Counted from the first letter of the stretch, positions 52,281 through 61,373 are shown. The stretch is DNA of 64,000 nt from Rhodoblastus sp963804045 (GCA_963804045.1 CAWDOR010000031.1:160992-224991), one strand, 5' to 3'. A program made the numbers and translations. Notes: a model not told the origin generated them from the sequence alone.

Positions 52281-54449
52281 ATGTTTATTACATTGACCAA
52301 GCGAGTGACGCCCGTGTCGGACGCCCCGAAATCGTTTTTTTGGAAGCCGCGCTTTCGTATCCCCCTATTTTGGACGGTCACGCTTCCGATCGCGTACGGC
52401 ATCTATGGGGCACTTGCACCCCTGCCGTTTCCACCACTCGTTTCGGCGATCGCCGCCGCCTTCCATGGCGACCTCGACCGGGTCAGCCATCAAGACGTCG
52501 CATTTTCGCTGGCGACTTCAATTTTCGCGCTCGCTGGCGGTCTGTTCGCGGCCTATCTGATCTGCCACGTTATGTTGGTGCGGCTTTCGATCCGCGGCGC
52601 GCGAAGGAAGCTTGAGGCAATTGCCGACAAAGACGCCTTTTTCGCCGATTATGATCGGCTGCGGGGCGAGATCGAAATTCATCCGCTCCTCGGACGGGCG
52701 TTCCAAAAATTCGACGAGACCCTGGTGAATGGCCGCAGTCCGATCGCCAACACAATCCGGCCTAACGCCTTCTTCAATTACGGTCTGCTCAAGGAGCAGC
52801 TGTCCGGCCTAAAAATCATGCCGGGCGTGCCCGGCTATTTCGTCGGCGTCGGTCTTCTGCTGACCTTCATCGGCCTCGTGATCGCGCTGTCTAAGGCGGC
52901 AGCGGGCACGGAGGCGGCCTCGGCGGGCGGTGGCGCGCAGGTCATGCAGGCGGCGCTGCGCGAACTATTGCACGCGGCGACGTTCAAATTTTCGACCTCC
53001 ATCGCAGGCCTCGCGGCCTCAATCGCCTTGTCTTTCGCGTTCCGGCTCTTTTCGGTCGGGCTCGAATCATCGCTAAATCGATTTTGCGAGGCGCTGGAGG
53101 AGCGGCTCGATTTTCTCGCGCCACAGCGGCTGCAACGGCAAATGGCTGAGTCGCTTGCCGCTCAGGTCGATGAGCTCAAGGCCATCAACAGCGAGCAGTT
53201 TTTCTCACGCCTCGGCGAGCACGTCGCGCCACAGCTTCAAGGCGCCATGCAGGAGGCGATGACGCCTTTGACGGAAAGCATCAGCGACGCGGTTGGCCAA
53301 CTTTCCGCCAACAGCCGGAATGGCGTACAGGACTTGATCGAGCGTTTTTCGGAAAGCATGCACGGCGGCGCCGGAACCGAGCTGCGGGAACTGGGCGCTA
53401 GCGTCGCTGCCATGCATGGAGTGATGGACAAGCTTCGCGCGGACATGTCGGGCTCTGGCGTGGAGTTCTCGCGCCGTATGAACGACGCCGCCGAAAACCT
53501 CAACCGCCTCGTCGCCGAAGCCGGCGCGAACCTGAACCAGCAATCTCAAAGCAGCCGAGAAACGCTTGAAGCGATGGTGGCGGCGATGAAGGACATGTTC
53601 GACAAGGCCAACAATAGCGTCGGTGAGAACCTCGCCAATGCGGCCGAAGGCGCCTCCGGCCGGCTCGAACAGGCGATGGATCGTGTGCTCGGCCAAATGG
53701 AGGGTCATGTGTCCGGGCTTCAGACTGCGTTCGGCGGCTTCCATGAAACGACATCCGGCTATGTCGCCGACACCAGCGCCAAGGTCGCCGCCGCGCAGGA
53801 GCAGAGCGTGAAAGGCATCACCGAGGCTTCCGCACGCGCGGCGTCCGCTCTGGAGGAAGGGCTTGCCAAGGCCCTTGCGCAAATCGGTCGCGAGGTCGAG
53901 ACCTTCGCCACGGCGCTGCGATCTTCCTCGACCTCCGCCAATGCACAGACGCAGGCAATGGATCATGTCGCCGCGCGCTCGCGCGAAACGGCTGATGTCT
54001 TTGGCCGTGCGGCGGAAGCTGTTCGCAGCGCCGTCGAGCCCGTGACGCGCTCCAACGAGAGGCTCGCGTCGACCACACAGGCCATGAGCCTGTCGATGGA
54101 GCGCTCGGCTACGGCGATCGATAGTGGTCAGAAGTCGGCAAGCGCGCTTGCCGACTCGATCACGGGTCAGATGACCAAGCTGCAAAGCGTATGGGAGCAA
54201 TATAAACAGCGCTTCGACAAGGTCGATGACGACCTCGGCAAAGCCGTCGAAAAGCTGGGTGCGGAGACCACGCGTCAGGCGCAGATGCTGGCCGAGCAAT
54301 CGGGCCGGATCGACGCCGGCATGGCCAAGGCGATCGATCATCTCTCAGGCTACGTCTCAGAGCTTGAGGGCAATTCCGGCGAAATCGCGGAAAGCCTTGC
54401 CGAATTGAACAAAATGCTCAAGCGCCTTCCTCTCGCAGCGGTGAGGTAA
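52281..54449 (+). CDS. zorA: Zorya anti-phage system, ZorA
   Basis: This 722-aa membrane protein is the MotA-like stator subunit of a Zorya defence system. Two N-terminal helices (about 28-55 and 75-100) and two further helices (about 190-210 and 235-260, LKIMPGVPGYFVGVGLLLTF and SIAGLAASIALSFAF) form the channel part. A very long helical tail (about 290-710) extends into the cytoplasm, as in known ZorA proteins. The ribosome site before ATG 52281 is weak and a GCTAA-TTCG-TTAGC hairpin lies just upstream. zorB follows 6 nt later. Confidence 0.85.
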   Translation: MFITLTKRVTPVSDAPKSFFWKPRFRIPLFWTVTLPIAYGIYGALAPLPFPPLVSAIAAAFHGDLDRVSHQDVAFSLATSIFALAGGLFAAYLICHVMLVRLSIRGARRKLEAIADKDAFFADYDRLRGEIEIHPLLGRAFQKFDETLVNGRSPIANTIRPNAFFNYGLLKEQLSGLKIMPGVPGYFVGVGLLLTFIGLVIALSKAAAGTEAASAGGGAQVMQAALRELLHAATFKFSTSIAGLAASIALSFAFRLFSVGLESSLNRFCEALEERLDFLAPQRLQRQMAESLAAQVDELKAINSEQFFSRLGEHVAPQLQGAMQEAMTPLTESISDAVGQLSANSRNGVQDLIERFSESMHGGAGTELRELGASVAAMHGVMDKLRADMSGSGVEFSRRMNDAAENLNRLVAEAGANLNQQSQSSRETLEAMVAAMKDMFDKANNSVGENLANAAEGASGRLEQAMDRVLGQMEGHVSGLQTAFGGFHETTSGYVADTSAKVAAAQEQSVKGITEASARAASALEEGLAKALAQIGREVETFATALRSSSTSANAQTQAMDHVAARSRETADVFGRAAEAVRSAVEPVTRSNERLASTTQAMSLSMERSATAIDSGQKSASALADSITGQMTKLQSVWEQYKQRFDKVDDDLGKAVEKLGAETTRQAQMLAEQSGRIDAGMAKAIDHLSGYVSELEGNSGEIAESLAELNKMLKRLPLAAVR

Positions 54450-54455
54450 AAGGCC

Positions 54456-55307
54456 ATGATCGCCGAAGAGGAGAGTCACGCTGAAGAGGGCGAAAATTAT
54501 TTCATCTCGATGACTGACATGATGGTCGGCGTGCTGTTCATCTTCATCATCATGCTCATGACTTTCGCGCTGGATTTCCGCCGTCATTCCGATGTGCAGG
54601 AGGACGCACTGAAGATCGCGCAGCAGGTCGCGGAAAAGCTCAAGGTTCTTGAACAGGACGTGCAGGCGCAAATTGGCGCCATCCGCCGCACGGCCGAGGA
54701 CCGCAGCAAGCTGCTTCAGGACATCCAGCAGCAGCTTGCGGCCGAAGGGTTGAAGGTGCAGATCGACGACGCAAATGGCGTCCTGCGTCTGACGGAAGAC
54801 GCCGTGCGCTTCCAGCCGAGCCGTGCGGACCTAATCGACAGGTACAAGGAGAACGTGGACAAGATCGCGCGCGTTCTGGGCCGAATTTTGCCGGGGCACG
54901 CGGCCTGCCTCGTCAGCGGTGCACGGGACTGTGGTGGCTCGGGCGCGAAGGTCGAGACCTTGTTCATCGAAGGCCACACCGACACTACCGGCATAGACGC
55001 CGAAAACTGGCAGCTCTCGACGGCGCGGGCCAACGTCACCTATCGCGAACTGACGACAGTGGCGCCTTTATTGACCGCCCTTCGCAACAGCGCCGGCGTG
55101 CCAATTGTCTCGGTTTCGGGCTACGCGGCAACCCGCCCGATCGATGCACGCAATGAGGCGAAGGCTTGGGAGAAGAACCGTCGCATCGACCTGCGCTTCG
55201 TCATGGAAAGCGAAAATTTGCGCGGTCTCCAGCAAATCGGCGACATGACGCGCGAGATGGGCGGCGAGATTGAACGTCTCAAGATCCTGAGTGGAAACGG
55301 CCCATGA
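54456..55307 (+). CDS. zorB: Zorya anti-phage system, ZorB (MotB/OmpA-like)
   Basis: This 283-aa protein has an N-terminal helix with the conserved acidic residue (ENYFISMTDMMVGVLFIF, Asp21), which would bind the ions that drive the ZorA/ZorB motor, a coiled linker, and a C-terminal OmpA/MotB peptidoglycan-binding domain (IEGHTDTTGIDAENWQLSTA, SGYAATRPI, NRRIDLRF). It lies 6 nt after zorA and overlaps zorC by 4 bp (ATGA). All expected features are intact. Confidence 0.9.
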   Translation: MIAEEESHAEEGENYFISMTDMMVGVLFIFIIMLMTFALDFRRHSDVQEDALKIAQQVAEKLKVLEQDVQAQIGAIRRTAEDRSKLLQDIQQQLAAEGLKVQIDDANGVLRLTEDAVRFQPSRADLIDRYKENVDKIARVLGRILPGHAACLVSGARDCGGSGAKVETLFIEGHTDTTGIDAENWQLSTARANVTYRELTTVAPLLTALRNSAGVPIVSVSGYAATRPIDARNEAKAWEKNRRIDLRFVMESENLRGLQQIGDMTREMGGEIERLKILSGNGP

Positions 55308-55876
55308 GCCTACGCGACGTCTGCCGCACCGTCGCCGCGCATGGGCTGCCTCCCGCGCCAGTCTCGCGAGTTTGTGCCCTAGCGGTAACTGCGGAAAAGC
55401 TCGCGGCTTCGGCGTTACCGGGAAAACAAATCGCTCCGGCCGATCTCGACGAGGTATGCCGACGCGTCCATGATCTGCTTGCGCGAGGTGAGGATCTCTC
55501 AATCCGCGACTTGCGGCTCGCTCCCTGGTGTCTTTGGTCCACGAACACCCCGCTTGTCCGCGATCCGGGGCGTGTCGAAATCTTGTTGCGGCAGATTGCC
55601 GAGCGGGGTCAAAGGCGCGCCTTGCGGACGCTCGCTGCCGTTTGGCTCAAATTTTTCAGCCCTGGCGGACCTCTTATGGCGCGCGTTGGTGATTTCCTGG
55701 CGAAACATGTCGAAAAGCTGGGGCCGCCATGGACGCAAGCACATCAGGCTTTAAGTTTATTTTCTGCTACGCTGGGGCCGATGCAGCTTGCGCTCGCTGC
55801 CATCAAACGCGATGGAACGCCAGATGATGTTCTGGCCAGCTTCAATTTCCGCGATCTGTTGATTTCCGTTTCGAAC
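55304..55876 (+). pseudogene. zorC: Zorya ZorC, truncated by IS21 insertion
   Basis: The frame from ATG 55304, coupled to zorB, encodes about 190 residues resembling the N-terminal part of ZorC (EH-signature-type protein), with LSIRDLRLAPWCLW and QRRALRTLAAVWLKFF. The reading frame ends at TGA 55877, which is the first base of the IS21 element. Full ZorC proteins are much longer (about 500 aa or more), so the C-terminal half is lost, and no zorD or zorE is found in this window. The system is therefore probably inactive. The family call rests on position and general resemblance. Confidence 0.7.
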
Positions 55877-55884
55877 TGACCCGG

Positions 55885-55907
55885 GATTTTCACTGAGAAG
55901 TGACCCG
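55885..55907 (+). repeat. left terminal inverted repeat of the IS21 element
   Basis: GATTTTCACTGAGA followed by AGTGACCCG. The right-end copy reads GATTTTCACTGAGA then GCTGACCCG on the minus strand. Confidence 0.8.
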
Positions 55908-55926
55908 CCTTTTTATGTTCCTGGTG

Positions 55927-56718
55927 TCATGTTTTGGTCAAGGCATTGGCCTTCTCCTTTCGCCCTTTTGCGGTGGCGGCGCTGGCCTTGAAGCGGAAGC
56001 TGTCGTTTCCGGTTTCCAGGATGTGGCAATGGTGGGTGAGGCGATCGAGCAGAGCCGTCGTCATCTTGGCGTCGCCAAACACCCCGGCCCATTCGCTGAA
56101 GCTGAGGTTGGTGGTGATGACGACGCTGGTGCGTTCGTAGAGCTTGCTGAGCAGGTGGAAGAGCAATGCTCCGCCGGACGCGCTGAACGGCAGATATCCG
56201 AGTTCGTCGAGGATCACGAGGTCTGACCGGATGAGACGGTCGGCAATCTGGCCGGTTTTTCCCTGGGCCTTTTCCTGTTCGAGCGCGTTGACGAGTTCGA
56301 CGGTGGAGAAAAAGCGAACCCTCTTGTGGCAATGTTCGACGGCCTGAACGCCGAGCGCCGTGGCGACATGGGTTTTGCCGGTTCCTGGGCCTCCGATGAG
56401 AACGACGTTTTGGGCGCCGTCCATGAACTCACCACGATGCATTTGCCGCACCAGGGCCTCGTTGATTTCGCTGGCGGCAAAATCGAACCCGGCCAGATCC
56501 TTGTATGCCGGGAAGCGTGCGGTCTTGATCTGATAGGCGACCGAGCGGACTTCGCGTTCAGCGGTTTCGGCCTTCAGCAATTGCGAGAGGATGGGAACCG
56601 TCGTTTCAAAGGCGGGCGATCCTTGCTCCATGAGATCGCTGACGGCGTGGGCCATGCCGAACATCTTCAGACTGCGCAGCATGATCACGATGGCGGCGCT
56701 TGCGGGATCATGACGCAT
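55927..56718 (-). CDS. istB: IS21-family helper ATPase IstB
   Basis: This 263-aa AAA+ ATPase selects the target for IS21 transposition. Walker A GGPGTGKTH and Walker B LVILDELGYLPF are present, with the family segment KTARFPAYKDLAGFDF before them. GGGGAGG lies 7 nt before ATG 56718, inside the 3' end of istA, so the two genes overlap by 11 bp, as is usual in IS21. The longer upstream frame to 56772 is istA overlap. It appears intact. Confidence 0.92.
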   Translation of the reverse strand: MRHDPASAAIVIMLRSLKMFGMAHAVSDLMEQGSPAFETTVPILSQLLKAETAEREVRSVAYQIKTARFPAYKDLAGFDFAASEINEALVRQMHRGEFMDGAQNVVLIGGPGTGKTHVATALGVQAVEHCHKRVRFFSTVELVNALEQEKAQGKTGQIADRLIRSDLVILDELGYLPFSASGGALLFHLLSKLYERTSVVITTNLSFSEWAGVFGDAKMTTALLDRLTHHCHILETGNDSFRFKASAATAKGRKEKANALTKT

Positions 56719-58246
56719 TGCGCGCCTCCCCTGTCCGGGCCGCGCCGCGCAGGGCGTCGTAGCGGTCGACATCGGCGCGCGGCTCCTTGGCCAGGATCAA
56801 AGCTTGCGGGGCGTCCACGGGGGGAACGGTCGGCGCCTTGCCGTCCACCAGCCTGTGCAGGAGGTTCAGGACATGGGTCTTGGTGGGAACGCCGGCTGAT
56901 AACGCCATCGCCACCGCGCATAGGACGGCTTGTTCGTCGTGCTGAAGGACAAGGGCGAGTATCTCGACCATTTCCTTATCGCCGCCGGGACGCTTGAGAA
57001 GCTGGCTTTGCAGGAGCCTGAAGGCCTCCGGCAGATCGACGAAGGGCGCGCCATTCCTTAAAGCGCCGGGCTTGCGCTGGACCACCGCCAGATAATGGCG
57101 CCAGTCATAAACGGTTCGCCCCGGCATATTGTGAGAACGCTCGATGATCCGCGAATGCTCGCACAGGATTTGCCCTTCCGCCGCGATGACAATCCGCTCC
57201 GGGTAAACCCGCACGCTGACCGGCCGATTGGCGAAGGAGGCGGGCACGCTATAACGGTTGCGCTCCAGGTGAACCAGACAGGTCGGCGAGACGCGCTTGG
57301 CGTGCTCGACGAAGCCATCAAAAGGCCGGGGTGACGGCATGAGGCTCGCTGTTTCCTCCGCCCAGACATCGGCGATGGTTCCCGGCAAGAACCCATGCGG
57401 GATTTGCGCCCACAGCTCGATGCAGCGCTGTTCCAGCCAGGCGTTCAAGGCGCCGAGATCGGCAAAGGATGGGATCGGCTGCCAAAGCCGATGGCGCGCG
57501 TCCTGAACATTCTTCTCGACCTGCCCCTTTTCCCAGCCGGAAGCCGGATTGCAGAACTCCGCGTCGAACAGATAGTGGCTGACCATGGCCGAGAACCTGG
57601 CGTTGACCTGCCGGTCCTTGCCGCGGCCAACCCGATCAACGGCAGTGCGCATATTGTCGTAGATGCCGCGCCGGGGCACGCCGCCCAACGCGCGGAAGGC
57701 ATGGCAATGGGCGTCAAACAGCATTTCATGGGTTTGCAGCAGATAGGCGCGGACGACAAAGGCCCGGCTGTGCGACAGCTTGAAGTGCGCGACCTGCAAC
57801 TTGGTCCGCTCGCCGCCCAGGATCGCCCAGTCCTCGCTCCAGTCGAACTGGAAGGCTTCGCCCGGCTGAAAGACCAGAGGAACGAAGGTTCCGCGCCCGC
57901 TAGTCTGCTGTTCGCGTTGCCGGTCCGCCTTCCACTCGCGGGCAAAGGCGGCCACGCGGCTATAAGAGCCTTCATATCCCACAGAGACCAGATCGGCGTG
58001 GAGCTGTTTGACCGTCCGCTTCTGCTTGCGGGACTTGCTTGTTTCAACCTTCAGCCAGCCCGACAATTTGTCCGCGAAGGCGTCAAGTTTTCTTGGCCTG
58101 TCCGGGACTTTGAACTTCGGCTCCACCGAGCCAGCGCGCAAATATTTGCGGATCGTGTTCCGCGACAATCCCGTGCGCCGCGATATCTCCCGGATCGAAA
58201 CCTGATCCCGAAAAGCCCAGCGCCGGATAACGCTCAATAACGCCAT
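56708..58246 (-). CDS. istA: IS21-family transposase IstA
   Basis: This 512-aa DDE transposase has an N-terminal helix-turn-helix (VSIREISRRTGLSRNTIRKY), a retroviral integrase-type core with FQFDWSEDW (first Asp), RRGIYDNMRTAVD (second Asp) and SGWEKGQVEKNV (Glu), and a C-terminal beta-barrel (RNRYSVPASFANRPVSV). ATG 58246 follows GGAG. It appears intact, so the element could still move. The relic at 17166-17372 is a deleted copy of this C-terminal region. Confidence 0.92.
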   Translation of the reverse strand: MALLSVIRRWAFRDQVSIREISRRTGLSRNTIRKYLRAGSVEPKFKVPDRPRKLDAFADKLSGWLKVETSKSRKQKRTVKQLHADLVSVGYEGSYSRVAAFAREWKADRQREQQTSGRGTFVPLVFQPGEAFQFDWSEDWAILGGERTKLQVAHFKLSHSRAFVVRAYLLQTHEMLFDAHCHAFRALGGVPRRGIYDNMRTAVDRVGRGKDRQVNARFSAMVSHYLFDAEFCNPASGWEKGQVEKNVQDARHRLWQPIPSFADLGALNAWLEQRCIELWAQIPHGFLPGTIADVWAEETASLMPSPRPFDGFVEHAKRVSPTCLVHLERNRYSVPASFANRPVSVRVYPERIVIAAEGQILCEHSRIIERSHNMPGRTVYDWRHYLAVVQRKPGALRNGAPFVDLPEAFRLLQSQLLKRPGGDKEMVEILALVLQHDEQAVLCAVAMALSAGVPTKTHVLNLLHRLVDGKAPTVPPVDAPQALILAKEPRADVDRYDALRGAARTGEARNAS

Positions 58247-58358
58247 GTCTATCACTCCGAAGACCCCCGCTGAAGCCAGCCGGGAGAAGTTCAAACATGG
58301 GTCAAATCTCAGTGGAAATTACCGCCCAGAGCGGGTCAGCTCTCAGTGAAAATCAACA

Positions 58359-58535
58359 GAAGTCCGCCTTTTTCGCCTTGCCGCGGCTGACGAGCTTGCC
58401 GCGTACGATGATGCGGCCTTTGGTGAAATAGACCTCTTCGCGGATTTGGGACATTGCGTCCCAGCCTGCGCCTGTGACGGCGGGCAAGATGAACTTCGTG
58501 CAAATATCGCGTTCTGAAAGTGACTTCTTGTCCAT
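58359..58535 (-). pseudogene. N-terminal remnant of type I restriction subunit HsdR
   Basis: From ATG 58535 the frame reads MDKKSLSERDICTKFILPAV, then AGWDAMSQIREEVYFTKGRI and IVRGKLVSRGKAKKAD, the highly typical start of type I restriction R subunits, and then runs into the IS21 end. Only about 58 of some 800 or more residues remain, without the nuclease or helicase domains. The orientation is opposite to zorC, so the IS junction joins two different defence operons. Confidence 0.8.
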
Positions 58536-58671
58536 AGCGGGCCATTCGCCCTTTCGAAATTCTAACTATGAATATTTGACCGAAGTGACGGCGGTTTGGG
58601 AAGAGAACGCAATGTCTGTCATTCGAGCTGCTGTGGCAACGGGAAAGCTAAGCTGCGGGTCGCGAGATCAT

Positions 58672-58800
58672 AAACGAGAGCTGGCAACTCGTTTTTGCTG
58701 GATGCCACTTGGCTCGGGGCGATCGAAGAAAAATTCAATCCCCCGATCCTCCAGGTCGCGCTGAATATCGCGCAGCGAACAGAGGCGCCACGCTCAAATT
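58672..58800 (-). pseudogene. fragment of a second XRE-type regulator
   Basis: Minus-strand frames here read QFERGAS and, after a shift, LRDIQRDLEDRGIEFFFDRP, matching FERGATAPHERTIRDVQHAL and LEKQGIEFEVDGP of the intact regulator just upstream. The N-terminal helix-turn-helix part is missing. It is a decayed paralogue abutting the stop of the intact gene. Confidence 0.5.
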
Positions 58801-59027
58801 GGACGCCGAAATCTAATGCCGACGACGGTCGGACCATCAACCTCGAACTCAATTCCTTGCTTTTCAAGAGCGTGCTGAACGTCGCGGATGGTTCGTTCGT
58901 GCGGCGCAGTCGCTCCACGTTCGAAGTCGGCAAGCGTTTTAGATGCGACTTTGGCCAAAGCCGCGAGGTCGGTTTGCTTGAGCCCCAACAGCGCGCGCGC
59001 TGCCCGGCACCATGCGGCGTTAAGCAT
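58794..59027 (-). CDS. XRE-family helix-turn-helix regulator
   Basis: This 77-aa DNA-binding protein has CRAARALLGLKQTDLAALAK, VASKTLADFERGATAPHERT, a classic XRE helix-turn-helix, followed by RTIRDVQHALEKQGIEF. Small regulators of this type are common in mobile elements and defence islands, where they repress neighbouring genes. It is divergent from the HNH-type gene at 59124, so the 96-bp gap probably contains a shared regulatory region. ATG 59027 is chosen because it gives the normal family N-terminus. Confidence 0.85.
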   Translation of the reverse strand: MLNAAWCRAARALLGLKQTDLAALAKVASKTLADFERGATAPHERTIRDVQHALEKQGIEFEVDGPTVVGIRFRRPI

Positions 59028-59123
59028 GTTCGCACCCTGCGTTCCCCATTCCTACATTCCGCTTCCCATTACTACATTTTAAATGTATGTTCCGTCCAGT
59101 GGAAACCTCAACTGGAGGCACCA

Positions 59124-59558
59124 ATGACGAATCGAACCAAAGATAACACGACTGGCCCCGATCTGAGCGGATCCAGCGATATCGCCGGCCAGAAAGTCGA
59201 GGGGAACGCCCCCGTTCAGGCCATGGAAAAGTCATCCGCCGCTTTTCCCAACTACGACGATTACATCCGTAGCGCTCGCTGGAAGGAATCCAACGCTCGT
59301 CTCGCGGAGTTCGAAAGCGCCGGCTATCGCTGCCGTGTTTGCAATGATCCGAAGGAAACATCGGGTCTGGAAGCGCACCACCGGACTTACGCGCGCTTCG
59401 GCCACGAAGACGCAGGAGACCTGACCGCGCTCTGTCGCGAATGCCATGGTGTGGTCACTGATCACTTGCGTCGCAGGCGCTATGCATCGCGGCGCCGAAC
59501 AGGGCTGACTTCAAAGCCGCGCTCGAAAACCCGACCGCCCTTTTCGATCCCACCGTGA
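59124..59558 (+). CDS. HNH-type zinc-binding protein
   Basis: This 144-aa protein has a disordered first part (residues 1-45), a helix (YDDYIRSARWKESNARLAEF) and a compact zinc-ribbon/HNH-like domain, YRCRVCNDPKETSGLEAHHR then GDLTALCRECHGVVTDHLR. The two CxxC pairs and the AHH fit an HNH endonuclease or a related DNA-binding domain. The C-terminal tail is basic. GGAGG precedes ATG 59124. It is the first gene of a plus-strand series that continues to the window end. Confidence 0.75.
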   Translation: MTNRTKDNTTGPDLSGSSDIAGQKVEGNAPVQAMEKSSAAFPNYDDYIRSARWKESNARLAEFESAGYRCRVCNDPKETSGLEAHHRTYARFGHEDAGDLTALCRECHGVVTDHLRRRRYASRRRTGLTSKPRSKTRPPFSIPP

Positions 59559-59571
59559 GGAGTGTTCGCAA

Positions 59572-60144
59572 ATGAGCACGCAACAAATTTCCTTCAGGAT
59601 CATCGGCGTCCGTCCGTTGCTTATGCACTCGTCCCGCTTGGTCGATCCTCTTAATCCGATCTGCATCGACCTGGGTCGCCTCACCTCCAAGCGCGCCAAA
59701 ACGGCTGCCGATCACGAGGAAATCGCGAAGACCGAATGGGAAGGCGGTATGTGGACGAGGGATGGATCGCCATGCATCCCGGCCGAAGCGATCGAGTCCG
59801 CCGTGTTTTCGGCTGCGCGGACCAAACGCAAGGGCAAGCAGGCGAAAGCTGGCTTTCTCTGTCCAGAAGCGCCGATCCTTCAATACGATGGCCCCATAAC
59901 ATTGGACGATCTTTGGGCCGATAGCCAATTCCAATTCCGTCATCCGGTGCAGATCAATGGCGCACGTACGATGCGCACACGCCCCCGATTTCCGAATTGG
60001 AAGGTCGATGTGACGGCGCAATTCCTACCATCGCTGCTCAATCGCGCCGACGTGGTTGAGTTCCTTGAAATTGCAGGTTTCCGAGAAGGCCTTGGAGACT
60101 GGAGCCCGAAATTCGGCAGCTTCAAAGTGGAGCTGCTCGAATAA
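59572..60144 (+). CDS. phage/ICE-type hypothetical protein
   Basis: This 190-aa protein contains IIGVRPLLMHSSRLVDPLNP, LTSKRAKTAADHEEIAKTEW, EGGMWTRDG and RARFPNWKV-like segments. I recall a similar pattern (RPLLMHNGRLADP, LTSKRKKT) in proteins of phages and integrative elements, of unknown function. It has no membrane or export signal. GAGGAGTG lies before ATG 59572, 13 nt after the HNH-type gene. The gap after it (60145-60357) holds GGCGTGGC/GTCCGGC-rich short repeats and no gene. Confidence 0.65.
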   Translation: MSTQQISFRIIGVRPLLMHSSRLVDPLNPICIDLGRLTSKRAKTAADHEEIAKTEWEGGMWTRDGSPCIPAEAIESAVFSAARTKRKGKQAKAGFLCPEAPILQYDGPITLDDLWADSQFQFRHPVQINGARTMRTRPRFPNWKVDVTAQFLPSLLNRADVVEFLEIAGFREGLGDWSPKFGSFKVELLE

Positions 60145-60357
60145 CCCCGGCGTGGCGGGGCGTGGTCCGGCGAAGTATGGCACGGTCCGGCGTGGCAGGC
60201 GGAGCGCTCTTCGGAGCGTCTCCTTGCGCCGACGTCCATGGCAATCTTCGGACAGAAATTCCGACCCGCTAGAACTTGTCGGCGCTTAACGCCAACTGCC
60301 CGAGAAATCTCGAAAAACATCAACGCGCTCGCTGAGCGCGAACAGGAGAACTTTGCC

Positions 60358-60822
60358 ATGAAAAACGAACACACAGACCACTCGACCTCGAAGAACACCA
60401 TCTCGCCGTTGGCCCTCTGGCGCAGCGTTCCCGCCGACGGGTTGGTCGCTGAAGATCTCAGCATGCTGCGCGCGCATATGCGGTGCGTTGATCTCGTAGG
60501 CGAGTCTGCTTGGCGCCTGGCCAAAATGGGCGATGCGGGCGCGGCGCTCGGGGTCGCCATTCGCGTCGCGATCAAAAAGCGGTCCTCGCCCCAGGTTATT
60601 GACCTGGCGATGAGCGCGGTGCTCGCGACTGCTATTGAGGGCAGCTACGCCGCCCGAGATTTCCTCGCGCACATGCTCAAAAAGCGCAGCGACAATTCCC
60701 TCGCCGCCTCCTGGGTCGAGGCGAACCGCGTGGCCGCGCTCACCGCGCCTTCGGCGCCGGCAAGCTCCGCGCCGCGCCAGACGACGAACCCCTTCGGCGC
60801 AAGCGCCCATGCGCGCGGGTGA
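60358..60822 (+). CDS. small hypothetical protein of mobile region
   Basis: This 154-aa, largely helical protein (ISPLALWRSVPADGLVAEDL, GAALGVAIRVAIKKRSS, LAMSAVLATAIEGSYAARDF) has a Pro/Ala/Ser-rich disordered end. AGGAG precedes ATG 60358 at good spacing. I do not recognise a family. It is followed 61 nt later by another small gene in the same direction; the series looks like mobile-element cargo. Confidence 0.65.
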   Translation: MKNEHTDHSTSKNTISPLALWRSVPADGLVAEDLSMLRAHMRCVDLVGESAWRLAKMGDAGAALGVAIRVAIKKRSSPQVIDLAMSAVLATAIEGSYAARDFLAHMLKKRSDNSLAASWVEANRVAALTAPSAPASSAPRQTTNPFGASAHARG

Positions 60823-60883
60823 CAACGCGCTTTCGGAAATTTCACCCGAGAACTCTCATCAACTCAGACGCGAGGAGAAATCG

Positions 60884-61300
60884 ATGTCTTCGTCCACACC
60901 TTCCATCCTCGCGCCCCCGATCGCGATCGACAGCGACTACTTCGACCATCTGCTGGTCACGATCGCCAATCTAAGCATCCCGCATTCCTGCAATGGCATG
61001 GGCGTCAAGCTTCGCCCGCTCGCCGACGATCTCGACGCCATCGCCGAAGGCCGCTCGCCCGACGCCGAGATTTTGGCCCAGGCGCCGGTCCTGTCGAATT
61101 GGGCCTTCTTTGCTGCGCCAGGCGGCATCCGCCTCATGGGCGTCGTCGAAGGCCATCCCGAGGCCAGACCCGGCCCGATCCTGACTTCGATGCTCTACGC
61201 GGTCGATTCCAAACTCGAATGGGCACGGACCCTGTCGAGTTTCAATCGACTCGGGGATTGCGCCCCGCCCCATGTGCCCAACGCGTCCGGTCTGCACTGA
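60884..61300 (+). CDS. DUF6634-like hypothetical protein
   Basis: This 138-aa protein has a core MGVKLRPLADDLDAIAEGRS, PDAEILAQAPVLSNWAFFAA and GGIRLMGVVEGHP. The segment LRPLADDLDAIAEGRSPDAEIL, split by a turn, resembles DUF6634-type small proteins of alphaproteobacterial mobile elements; the assignment is by memory of pattern and not certain. CGAGGAG precedes ATG 60884. Function unknown. Confidence 0.6.
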   Translation: MSSSTPSILAPPIAIDSDYFDHLLVTIANLSIPHSCNGMGVKLRPLADDLDAIAEGRSPDAEILAQAPVLSNWAFFAAPGGIRLMGVVEGHPEARPGPILTSMLYAVDSKLEWARTLSSFNRLGDCAPPHVPNASGLH

Positions 61301-61373
61301 CACGAACGCAACAGTTCCGAGCTTTCGCAATGGCGGGTTCGCCCACGTCGGCTTTTTTCGAAGGGATTCTCCC

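Larger units (their letters stand above)
55877..58358. mobile_element. IS21-family insertion sequence
   Basis: This element of about 2.48 kb carries istA and istB on the minus strand. The ends share the inverted sequence GATTTTCACTGAGA (55885-55898 and, inverted, 58341-58354), each followed inward by TGACCCG; a further copy of the motif lies inside the right end near 58300-58325, as expected for the multiple terminal repeats of IS21. Exact end bases are uncertain by a few positions. No target duplication is seen, and the two flanks belong to unrelated genes, so a deletion or recombination followed insertion. Confidence 0.88.

Noticed and set aside
55872..58365. Target-site duplication around the IS21 element
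   Set aside because: The bases next to the two ends (CGAAC and GAAGT) do not match, and the flanks belong to different genes.
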